Under the pieces are notes generated by a model. The model had not been told where the DNA came from, did not search any database, and saw only the letters and a list, made by a program, of their open reading frames with translations. Positions 5,965-11,905 of a stretch of DNA of 11,905 nucleotides are shown piece by piece (position 1 is the first letter of the stretch; every line of letters begins with the position of its first letter). Source of the stretch: Tenderia sp965602225 (GTDB taxonomy: Bacteria > Pseudomonadota > Gammaproteobacteria > Tenderiales > Tenderiaceae); NCBI GenBank assembly GCA_965602225.1, contig CBFCYE010000051.1, positions 1-11,905 on the forward strand, read 5' to 3'. Both the position numbers and the translations under genes were made by a program.

Positions 5965-7062
5965 TTAGGCCGGGTAGATTCCACCCAAGATTAGATTTTC
6001 ACTTGCGCCGGTGACGGCGGCGATATTGCCGGGTTTGTTTTCCAGGGTCTGTTTTGCCAACCAGGCAAAGGCTGCCGCTTCTACCCATTCAGGGTCAATT
6101 CCCAGTTCGGCCGTTGTTTTTACTTTGATATGGGTTAAGCGGTTCTCAAGTCCTTGCATTAGGCGGGCGTTAAAGGCGCCACCACCACAGACATATACTT
6201 CATCGCAGTCGTGGCTATGTTCCCCGATTGCCCTGGCAATGCTTTCAATGCTGAGTTGTGTCAGCGTAGCCTGAATGTTTTCTGGACTATCATCGGCTGG
6301 ATGTTGTTTTAGCCAGTGCAGATTGAAATATTCGCGGCCAGTACTTTTCGGTGCGGGTAGAGAAAAGTAGTTATCTGCCAGCAGCTGCTGTAGTAGTTTA
6401 TCGTTGGTATGTCCTGTTGCCGCCCACGAGCCATTTTTGTCATATGCTTGCCCCAAGTGTTGTTGACACCATTCATCTAGCAGACAGTTGCCCGGGCCGG
6501 TATCAAAACCAGAGACAGCTTTATTTTGGTCTGCTGCCAGCACTGTGATGTTGGCGATACCGCCGATGTTGAGTATTACCCGGTTGTGTTGCTGTGAGCG
6601 AAAAAAACCATTATGGAAGGCAGGTACCAGTGGTGCCCCCTGTCCGCCTGCTGCAATATCTCGACGACGAAAATCTGCCACCGTGGTAATACCTGTGAAT
6701 TGGCTGATGCAGTTGGGGTCGCCTATTTGTAAGGTAAACGGTGGTGTGCTGTCCGGCGCATGAAAAACGGTTTGGCCATGGCTGCCAATGGCTGTGATTT
6801 CGTCTTTATTGATTTGCTGCTGTTGGATGAGTTGGTTTGCCGCGTCGGCAAATGCTCTGCCCAGCTCAACATCCAGTCTGCCGAAGTCGCGTAGATTAAT
6901 GGCCTCTGACTGAATCAGTTGCTGTAGTTTTTGCTTTAGTCCGTTAGGAAAGGCATGGCTGTGGCTGGCAATCAGCCTACAGTTGCCGTTGCTAAAATCC
7001 AGCAGGGCGACATCGATGGCATCCATGCTGGTGCCAGACATCAGGCCGATGTAATAAGCCAT
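5965..7062 (-). CDS. anmK: anhydro-N-acetylmuramic acid kinase (AnmK)
   Basis: Converts 1,6-anhydro-N-acetylmuramic acid plus ATP into MurNAc-6-phosphate, feeding recovered cell-wall sugar back into metabolism, in the cytoplasm. The 365-aa protein has the N-terminal ATP-binding signature GLMSGTSMDAIDVAL (6-20), IGSHGQT (92-98), RRRDIAAGGQGAPLVP (132-147) and ILNIGGIAN (163-171). DTGPGN at 187-192 holds Asp187, where the family's catalytic aspartate is expected, and VCGGGAFN lies in the C-terminal lobe. It begins 3 bp after the stop of the M23 peptidase gene and has no good Shine-Dalgarno, so translational coupling is likely. The pair links wall cleavage to wall recycling. Confidence 0.96.
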   Translation of the reverse strand: MAYYIGLMSGTSMDAIDVALLDFSNGNCRLIASHSHAFPNGLKQKLQQLIQSEAINLRDFGRLDVELGRAFADAANQLIQQQQINKDEITAIGSHGQTVFHAPDSTPPFTLQIGDPNCISQFTGITTVADFRRRDIAAGGQGAPLVPAFHNGFFRSQQHNRVILNIGGIANITVLAADQNKAVSGFDTGPGNCLLDEWCQQHLGQAYDKNGSWAATGHTNDKLLQQLLADNYFSLPAPKSTGREYFNLHWLKQHPADDSPENIQATLTQLSIESIARAIGEHSHDCDEVYVCGGGAFNARLMQGLENRLTHIKVKTTAELGIDPEWVEAAAFAWLAKQTLENKPGNIAAVTGASENLILGGIYPA

Positions 7063-7065
7063 GGC

Positions 7066-8400
7066 TTAGGGGTTAGAGGCTAAAGCAAAACTGGTCTGAT
7101 TGAGTAGGTTCAGGCTGACCATAAGTCGATTGGCCTGTTGCTTGAAGTCGGCCAAGAATTTTTTCGACAGCGGCTGCGCATCTGGCAGTTTTACCGTTAG
7201 AGGGTTGCGGACTGAGCCATTGAGTCGAAACTCGTAGTGCAGGTGTGGGCCAGTAGCCAGGCCAGAGCTGCCGACATAGCCGATGATCTGCCCTTGTTTG
7301 ACCCGTGAACCGGTACGAATGCCTCTAGCATAGTTGGACATGTGGGCATACAGGGTGCTGTAGCTGCTGCCATGCTGGATGATGACTGTGCTGCCATAGC
7401 CGCCTTTTCTGCCGCGGTGGACGATCTTGCCGTCACCGGTGGCCTTGATGGGGGTGCCGCGGCTGGCGGCATAGTCGACGCCCTTGTGAGCGCGAATTCG
7501 GTTCAATACGGGATGTTTGCGCTTCAGGTTGAAGCGTGAGCTGATGCGTGAGAAATCAACCGGAGTACGCAGAAAGGCTTTGCGCATGCTGTGGCCATCG
7601 GCTGAGTAGTAATCTGTGCGATTGTTGCTGTCGGTGTAGCGGATGGCCTGGAAGGACTTGCCGCGATTGGTGAATGTGGCACCGACAATGTTGCCGTCAC
7701 GGATTTTTTCACCATCAAGAAAGACTTCTTCATAAATAACGGCGAAGTTATCACCTTGGCGAATATCGAGGGCAAAGTCGATGTCCCAACCAAAAATGCC
7801 AGCTAGTTCCATGGTGAGTTTGTCAGATAGTCCGGCTGCCTGGGCGCTCAAAAAGAGAGAGTCATTGATGGTGGCGGTGGCCTGTGCGGTGCGGTATTCC
7901 AGCGGGCGTTCAATGATTTCTGCATCGAAGCTGTCATCAACACGCACCATATGCAGGCTTTTGCCAAGATCGAATTCATAGCTGAGTTCGGTTAATTTGT
8001 TTTCATCAATGCGCAGCTTGATTTCGTTTCCGGGGTAAAGGCGCTTGAACTGTTTGGCGGCAGTCTTGTTTGAGGTGACCTTGTAAAGCTCTTGTGGGCT
8101 CAGGTTGTTGCGGTCAAACAGCAGCGAAAGATTGTCACCTGATTTGACCGTTGCGGTTTGCCATTGTCCGGGGAGTTCTGGTGTGACGGCTAGCTGTGCG
8201 GCCTCATTGCTGGGGCGGCTCGGGATTTCCAGGTTTGTCGGAGTCTCGATGACGGTCTGTAAGACGCTGGAATCGGGCGCACGAGTCGCCTCAGCATCGT
8301 CCGGCAACATACCGATTACGATTCCCAGGATTGCTGTACCAGCTAACACTAGCAGCCAATGTAGATTTTTGCCGACCATCATATTTATTGTTTTCGGCAC
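7066..8400 (-). CDS. membrane-anchored M23 peptidoglycan endopeptidase with OapA/LysM-like domain (MepM/ShyA type)
   Basis: Predicted periplasmic zinc endopeptidase that cuts peptide crosslinks in the wall. From the GTG at 8398-8400 the protein is 444 aa. A transmembrane anchor covers about 13-33 and an OapA/LysM-like domain about 82-132 (TVKSGDNLSLLFDRNNLS). An N-terminal regulatory beta domain covers about 165-280 and the M23 (LytM) domain about 285-400. Zinc ligands are His305 and Asp309 (HKGVD) and His388 of HLH; His353 (YAHMS) and His386 complete the active site, so it should be active. The GTG is preferred because AAGGAC ends 6 bp before it and the anchor then starts near the N-terminus. 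An in-frame ATG at 8466 would add 22 residues unlike the family. Confidence 0.93.
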   Translation of the reverse strand: MPKTINMMVGKNLHWLLVLAGTAILGIVIGMLPDDAEATRAPDSSVLQTVIETPTNLEIPSRPSNEAAQLAVTPELPGQWQTATVKSGDNLSLLFDRNNLSPQELYKVTSNKTAAKQFKRLYPGNEIKLRIDENKLTELSYEFDLGKSLHMVRVDDSFDAEIIERPLEYRTAQATATINDSLFLSAQAAGLSDKLTMELAGIFGWDIDFALDIRQGDNFAVIYEEVFLDGEKIRDGNIVGATFTNRGKSFQAIRYTDSNNRTDYYSADGHSMRKAFLRTPVDFSRISSRFNLKRKHPVLNRIRAHKGVDYAASRGTPIKATGDGKIVHRGRKGGYGSTVIIQHGSSYSTLYAHMSNYARGIRTGSRVKQGQIIGYVGSSGLATGPHLHYEFRLNGSVRNPLTVKLPDAQPLSKKFLADFKQQANRLMVSLNLLNQTSFALASNP

Positions 8401-8544
8401 TTGTTCGTCCTTATTGAAGCTTATTTTGTAAAAAACCCGACTTGGCGCACAAAAAAACGCCCACATATTAAAACGTTAGCGCTACATTGTAACCTCGTCA
8501 ATGAAAAAATGTGGATTTGGTCGATGTCATGGGCTGTTCCCATT

Positions 8545-8602
8545 TATAATGCCTGCTTTTCCCTGCTGAGTCAGGCTTAGAATTTTACATATATATAGAG
8601 GG
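8545..8602 (+). promoter_or_regulatory. tyrS promoter -10 and ribosome-binding site
   Basis: A consensus TATAAT lies at 8545-8550 with no good -35 at 16-18 bp spacing, so it is either weak or activator-dependent. AGAGGG (8597-8602) is the Shine-Dalgarno. It is followed by GTG ATG ATG; spacing favours the last ATG (8608). A TAGCGCTA palindrome at 8477-8484 lies in the same divergent gap between the M23 gene and tyrS. Confidence 0.4.
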
Positions 8603-8607
8603 TGATG

Positions 8608-9807
8608 ATGATCGCGGTAGAAGAGCAGCTTGAGCTGATCAAACGTGGTGCTGATGAGGTGCTCCGCGAAGAAGAGCTGGTGGAGCGTTTGAAAGAGGGG
8701 CGGCCTTTGCGCATCAAGGCTGGGTTTGACCCAACGGCACCGGATTTACATCTTGGTCATACCGTATTGATCAATAAACTGCGCCAGTTTCAGGATCTGG
8801 GGCATGAGGTGATGTTTCTGATTGGCGACTTCACCGGCATGATCGGTGACCCGACCGGCAAGAATGTTACCCGTAAGCCACTGACTCGCGATGAGGTAAT
8901 CGATAATGCCAAAAGCTATGAAGAGCAGATTTTTAAGATTCTTGATCCTACCAAGACTCTGGTGATGTTCAACTCCAGCTGGATGGGGGCAATGAGTGCT
9001 GTAGATCTGATTCAGCTCGCCGCCAAACACACCGTGGCGCGGATGTTGGAGCGGGATGATTTTAATAAGCGTTATAACGGTGGTCAGCCCATCGCTATCC
9101 ACGAATTTATCTACCCGTTGGTGCAGGGTTATGACTCAGTGGCAATGAAGGCCGATGTTGAATTGGGTGGCACGGATCAGAAATTCAATCTATTGGTGGG
9201 ACGTCAGCTGCAAGAGGCGCATGGGCAAAAGCCGCAGGTAGTGCTTACCATGCCTATCCTTGAAGGTCTGGATGGTGTGCAGAAGATGTCCAAGTCTTTG
9301 AATAACTACATAGGTATTGCTGATGCGCCGGACGACATGTTCGGTAAGTTGATGTCTATCTCTGATGAGCTGATGTGGCGTTATTTTGAATTGCTGAGTT
9401 TTCGTCCCTGGGCTGAGATTGAAGGTCTGAAAAATCAGGTTGCTGAGGGCATGAATCCACGCGACGTGAAATTTCAGTTGGCAGAAGAAATTATTAGCCG
9501 TTTTCACGATCAGGCGACAGCGAAACAGGCGCAGGCGAATTTCATTGCCAGATTTCAAAAAGGCGCGATGCCGGATGATATGCCTGAAGTAGAGCTTTCT
9601 GCTCCTGATGGAAAGTTGGCAATTGCCAACCTGCTGAAAGAGGCGGGTTTGACCGCCAGCACATCGGAGGCAATGCGCATGCTCAAACAAGGGGCTGTCA
9701 AGATTGATGGTGTGAAGGCGAATGACAAGGGGTTGGAAATTCAAGCTGGCAGTACAGCTGTCTTTCAAGTGGGTAAGCGCCGTTTTGCCAGGGTAACATT
9801 GAGTTAG
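8608..9807 (+). CDS. tyrS: tyrosyl-tRNA synthetase (TyrS)
   Basis: Class I aminoacyl-tRNA synthetase that charges tRNA-Tyr with tyrosine using ATP, in the cytoplasm. The 399-aa product matches the length of the Pseudomonas-type enzyme. The Rossmann domain has the HIGH-equivalent HLGH at 48-51 (FDPTAPDLHLGH). The tyrosine/tRNA region includes IGDFTGMIGDPTGK, and QGYDSV and LGGTDQKFN are present in the active site. The KMSKS loop is exact at 226-230. An S4-type RNA-binding domain occupies about 336-399 (ANLLKEAGLTASTSEAMRML). The start at 8608 is chosen by Shine-Dalgarno spacing; ATG 8605 or GTG 8602 would add one or two residues. It ends in its own terminator. Confidence 0.97.
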   Translation: MIAVEEQLELIKRGADEVLREEELVERLKEGRPLRIKAGFDPTAPDLHLGHTVLINKLRQFQDLGHEVMFLIGDFTGMIGDPTGKNVTRKPLTRDEVIDNAKSYEEQIFKILDPTKTLVMFNSSWMGAMSAVDLIQLAAKHTVARMLERDDFNKRYNGGQPIAIHEFIYPLVQGYDSVAMKADVELGGTDQKFNLLVGRQLQEAHGQKPQVVLTMPILEGLDGVQKMSKSLNNYIGIADAPDDMFGKLMSISDELMWRYFELLSFRPWAEIEGLKNQVAEGMNPRDVKFQLAEEIISRFHDQATAKQAQANFIARFQKGAMPDDMPEVELSAPDGKLAIANLLKEAGLTASTSEAMRMLKQGAVKIDGVKANDKGLEIQAGSTAVFQVGKRRFARVTLS

Positions 9808-9830
9808 CTCAGATATTGTTGTTTTATGCG

Positions 9831-9858
9831 AAAGGCCGGCTTTAAAGTCGGCTTTTTT
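9831..9858 (+). terminator. intrinsic terminator of tyrS
   Basis: AAAGGCCGGC (9831-9840), loop TTTAAA, and GTCGGCTTTT form a 10-bp stem with two G-U pairs running into T6 at 9853-9858. It lies 23 bp after the tyrS stop. It isolates tyrS from the decayed region and from the rRNA promoters downstream. Confidence 0.88.
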
Positions 9859-9896
9859 GTGTGAGAAATATGACCTCTTTTGTTTACAGTGAAAAA

Positions 9897-10597
9897 CATT
9901 GCAGTATGGCTCAGGTTGCTGAAAAGTGTGTCGCGGTGTTTGTTCGGCTGACCTGGAGTGGCTTTATCTCTGAGGCTGAAGAGCATGTATGGTTTGGGTA
10001 GTGTTTTGGTTTGCCGCCATGGACGGTGTGGATCGAGTCGAGTTTGTGCTGTGTGGCCTGTTCTAGTGAGTGACTCACCGTGTGATCGCAATCTGATGTT
10101 TCTGCTTTAAATAGCGTGTCAGCAATAATTTCTAAAGTAAGTGTCATCATGTGCTCATGAATATCCTGTTAACCATCTTGAAGTTCACGAGAGTAGCGTT
10201 GGGCGATTTTTGCTATTGCTGGAGCGTATGCTTCAAGGTGTTTGTGTTGCATAACGGGTGAAATGGTCTTACGATTTTTTAGCCATTCATCACCTTCGTT
10301 GGTGACCGGACCGTTGCCGATAATCTGCCGAAGTTCATCGGCGAAATCACTTTTTGAATAACGGCTATCCTTGCTGAGAAGCTGTTCGCCAATAAGCGAT
10401 GGTTAGCTGATTAAGTGCATCTTAAGTTTGCCGAGTCGAAACTGGGTAATCTCTGTGTCCCCTGAGAGGCTCTCAAGAAAAGTTAGCGGGTCCTTTCCGA
10501 ATGCTAGTGCGGAACCTAGTGACGGTAGTTGTTTTGGAGTTTGCTTGATTTGATTGTGATTAGGTGTTGACCAGTTAAGTGATTTTGCATCAAGCAT
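9897..10597 (-). pseudogene. cytochrome P450 remnant (5' half, multiply broken)
   Basis: Starting at an ATG (10595-10597) with GGAAGA upstream, the - strand encodes a P450 N-terminus (LPSLGSALAFGKDPLTFLESL ... ITQFRLG). A TAA at 10403-10405 interrupts, and the same frame continues as PSLIGEQLLSKDSRYSKS, IIGNGPVTNEGDEWLKNR and HKHLEAYAPAIAKIAQRY, typical B-C helix sequence. A second TAA lies at 10166-10168 after RELQDG. The frame then resumes with DIHEHMMTLTLEIIADTLF. Beyond about 10090 homology becomes patchy. A segment appears deleted, and a shifted frame gives PYMLFSLRDKATPGQPNKHRDTLFSNLSHTAM, resembling the stretch before and into the I helix. Nothing resembling the ExxR or the haem-cysteine motif follows. 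The gene cannot make a working oxygenase. Its substrate is unknown; it is divergent from the broken luxI. Confidence 0.88.
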
Positions 10598-10749
10598 TTT
10601 ATTCTTCCGTTTAAATCTATGAATACAAATTGATAGCACGGAGTTGGCTGAAATAGACCCTTTACGATTCGACAGTTATGCGTTCCACTAGATTGGTTTT
10701 CACTTGCTCTTGTTTTTTTAAGGTGAGGGAGGGTTGAAGGATTAGCGCT

Positions 10750-11339
10750 GTGTTGACGGGAAATTCAGTGGACTTGGCAGGAAATGTTATGGCGATGAAT
10801 GGCATGTTTCATTGCGGCATAGGGTGTTTGGTGAGCGTTTGGGTTGGGATGTGAAGAGTGATGATGGTATGGAGCGAGATTATTTTGATGGGTTAGACCC
10901 TACTTATGTGTTGGTGAAAGATGAAAAAGATGTTGTAGAAGGCTGCAGGCGAGTTTTACCGACTACTGGCCCTTATATGCTTAATGATGTGTTCCCAATG
11001 TTGTTGCGGGGTGAGGAGTTGTCTTGTGATCCGGCTATTTGGGAGGTAAGTCGTTTTGCCGTAATGCCGGCAGATGGTGGTGAGGGGATACAAGCAGGTA
11101 TTCACCCTGTCACGATAGAGATGCTTAGGGAGGGCTATATGCTTGCAATATAGAATGGCATCAAGCGTTATGTGGCAGTTACAAGCGTTGCTATGGAACG
11201 TTTTTTGGCAAGAATGCTTAGGCTGGGCGATAAGAAGTCACAATATGTAGGTAAGACAGTTTCAGTTGTCTGCTGGATTGATATTGATGATCGTTTGTAT
11301 CGCGCTCTGTTCAAACAAGAATCGCCATATAAATTTTAG
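10750..11339 (+). pseudogene. luxI: LuxI-family acyl-homoserine-lactone synthase, inactivated by frameshift and nonsense codon
   Basis: The ancestral enzyme made acyl-homoserine lactone signals from SAM and acyl-ACP. From a GTG at 10750, preceded by GAAGGA, the first frame reads LTGNSVDLAGNVMAMNGMFH. At about 10810-10814 a single missing base shifts it to the frame that reads RHRVFGERLGWDV, GMERDYFDGLDPTYVL, GCRRVLPTTGPYMLNDVFP and WEVSRFAV. An in-frame TAG at 11151-11153 follows, and the same frame continues with NGIKRYVAVTSVAMERFLARM to a natural TAG at 11337-11339. With the two lesions repaired the protein is about 196 aa, full LuxI length. It keeps the conserved Arg/Phe/Trp, Glu/Asp and Arg catalytic residues, so loss looks recent. 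No luxR is in the window. Confidence 0.92.
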
Positions 11340-11347
11340 GGGGCGGG

Positions 11348-11712
11348 ATGAGGTTCTTATTTAAAGGCGTGAAAAGGCTTTTTAGGGCCCGTGTAAGGCC
11401 TTATTTGGAGAAAGGCGGCGGATTAAGCGTGTCACAGATCTTTCTGAAGTAGATATGGGTGAGAGTAGCTGGGTGATTATTGCAGCTGATGAATATTATA
11501 TAGATAGACTGGTTGATGTGGCAGGTTTGTAAAGGGTTCAAGGCAAGCCTTGTCGGAATGATGGAAGAGTGCGCTGCGGAGCGGAAGTTGAAGCTAATGG
11601 GGTGCTGAAGTTGTCGTGCGCGTTGCGTGAGGCGGTGATGAGCGGCAAGGGAGGGGGGTGGGTAAGGCCTGATGTCTTCCATTTTGAGTGCTGTGGCTCG
11701 GCTAATACATAG
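11348..11712 (+). pseudogene. unrecognised broken reading frame directly after luxI
   Basis: An ATG at 11348 follows the natural luxI stop by 8 bp with a GGGGGCGGG ribosome-site-like run. Its frame reads MRFLFKGVKRLFRARVRPYL and stops at 11450-11452. A different frame, open from 11386, reads FGERRRIKRVTDLSEVDMG, SSWVIIAADEYYIDRL and so on to a TAA at 11530-11532. After that TAA the same frame stays open for 59 more codons to TAG at 11710-11712. A one-base frameshift near 11390-11415 plus one nonsense codon would reconcile these into a protein of about 121 aa. I do not recognise the family. The lesion pattern mirrors luxI and P450, but chance open frames cannot be excluded. Confidence 0.4.
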
Positions 11713-11760
11713 GTAGAGTGGCGAGTTGAAAGGGGATTAAAGCGGTTGGATAAAAAAGTC

Positions 11761-11788
11761 TTGACGCAGGAAAATTCAACCGTATAAT
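11761..11788 (+). promoter_or_regulatory. rRNA-type sigma70 promoter P1
   Basis: TTGACG (11761-11766), a 16-bp spacer and a consensus TATAAT (11783-11788) are followed by a GC-rich discriminator GCGCAGC, the signature of growth-rate and ppGpp-controlled stable-RNA promoters. An A-tract (AAAAAA, 11752-11757) sits just upstream as an UP-like element. No gene lies between here and the right edge. By tyrS-16S synteny known in Pseudomonas, the target is probably an rRNA operon. Confidence 0.85.
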
Positions 11789-11851
11789 GCGCAGCTCGTT
11801 TGGCGGTGAAGCAAGCGAAAATCTCTTGAAAAACAATTTGTTATAAAGAGG

Positions 11852-11879
11852 TTGACGAACAAGAAATAGGACGTATAAT
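11852..11879 (+). promoter_or_regulatory. rRNA-type sigma70 promoter P2
   Basis: TTGACG (11852-11857), a 16-bp spacer and TATAAT (11874-11879) repeat the P1 design exactly 91 bp downstream. Both -10 boxes sit in a shared CGTATAATGCG context. The upstream stretch 11821-11850 is AT-rich (AAAAACAATTTGTTATAAAG), suiting an UP element. Tandem promoters of this kind typically precede 16S rRNA, whose start would lie outside the window. Confidence 0.85.
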
Positions 11880-11905
11880 GCGTCTCTCCTTGGAGCAGGA
11901 CAGGC

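Noticed and set aside
8401..8466. ATG at 8464-8466 as start of the M23 peptidase
   Set aside because: The added 22 residues (MWAFFCAPSR...) are unlike the family, and the GTG at 8400 has an AAGGAC ribosome site at proper spacing.
9911..10150. Stand-alone 79-aa gene on the - strand
   Set aside because: Its first ~25 residues are the in-phase continuation of the P450 after the TAA at 10166-10168, so it is a pseudogene fragment.
10403..10639. Independent 78-aa - strand protein
   Set aside because: It is the P450 N-terminus cut off by the TAA at 10403-10405. The better start is the ATG at 10595-10597 with a GGAAGA ribosome site.
10166..11153. Stop codons inside coding frames as evidence of recoding or a variant genetic code
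   Set aside because: Both TAA and TAG also occur inside the P450/luxI frames, yet intact neighbours end normally on TAA, TAG and TGA. The luxI frame also has an indel and the P450 lacks its haem region, so decay explains everything.
11401..11682. 93-aa - strand reading frame opposite the unknown broken frame
   Set aside because: The sequence is low-complexity, rich in Pro, His and Ile, with no recognisable motif. It looks like a shadow of the + strand frame.
9859..11750. Mobile element or integrase scar around the decayed genes
   Set aside because: I found no transposase, terminal inverted repeats, target duplication, attachment site or CRISPR-like repeat flanking the region.
11826..11847. 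A third promoter (TTGAAA ... TATAAA) between P1 and P2
   Set aside because: The spacer is only 10 bp, too short for sigma70. The AT-rich run is better read as an UP-like element for P2.

Overview
The window is a piece of a gammaproteobacterial chromosome. The order argC, small membrane protein, bactofilin, erpA, anmK, M23 peptidase, tyrS, then apparent rRNA promoters is one I recall from Pseudomonas-type genomes. The proteins themselves (TyrRS of about 399 aa, AnmK, ErpA) also read as gammaproteobacterial. I would not name a genus from sequence alone.

Layout. Positions 1-54 are the tail of an unidentified gene. argC (131-1159) and a one-pass membrane coiled-coil protein (1191-1907) form a short + strand operon. 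Facing them on the - strand are an exported L,D-transpeptidase-fold enzyme (1904-3145) and an exported TPR protein (3142-4086). These two are translationally coupled and both end in a related NTF2-like domain. A separately terminated SH3b/coiled-coil/membrane protein (4181-4738) lies upstream of them. Bactofilin (5031-5423) and erpA (5541-5900) follow on the + strand. A strong bidirectional hairpin separates erpA from the - strand pair M23 endopeptidase (7066-8400) and anmK (5965-7062). tyrS (8608-9807) ends in a clear intrinsic terminator.

From 9897 to 11712 there is no intact recognisable gene, but the stretch is not empty. It holds the 5' half of a cytochrome P450 gene on the - strand with two in-frame TAA codons, an apparent internal deletion and no haem-binding region. 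Divergent to it is a complete LuxI-type acyl-homoserine-lactone synthase gene broken by one frameshift and one TAG. Immediately after luxI is a third, unrecognised broken reading frame. This looks like a decayed quorum-sensing/P450 island between tyrS and the rRNA operon.

The window closes with two nearly identical sigma70 promoters 91 bp apart. Both have TTGACG, a 16-bp spacer and TATAAT, which is what is expected in front of a 16S rRNA gene beyond the right edge.

Functional themes: housekeeping (arginine synthesis, Fe-S delivery, tyrosyl-tRNA charging) is interleaved with an unusual concentration of envelope and shape genes. These are a Csd6/Pgp2-like YkuD enzyme, a partner TPR protein, an SH3b protein, a bactofilin, an M23 endopeptidase and the anhydro-MurNAc recycling kinase. 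The set resembles the bactofilin plus peptidoglycan-hydrolase parts list that controls cell shape in Helicobacter and Campylobacter. This is an inference from family content, not a demonstrated system.
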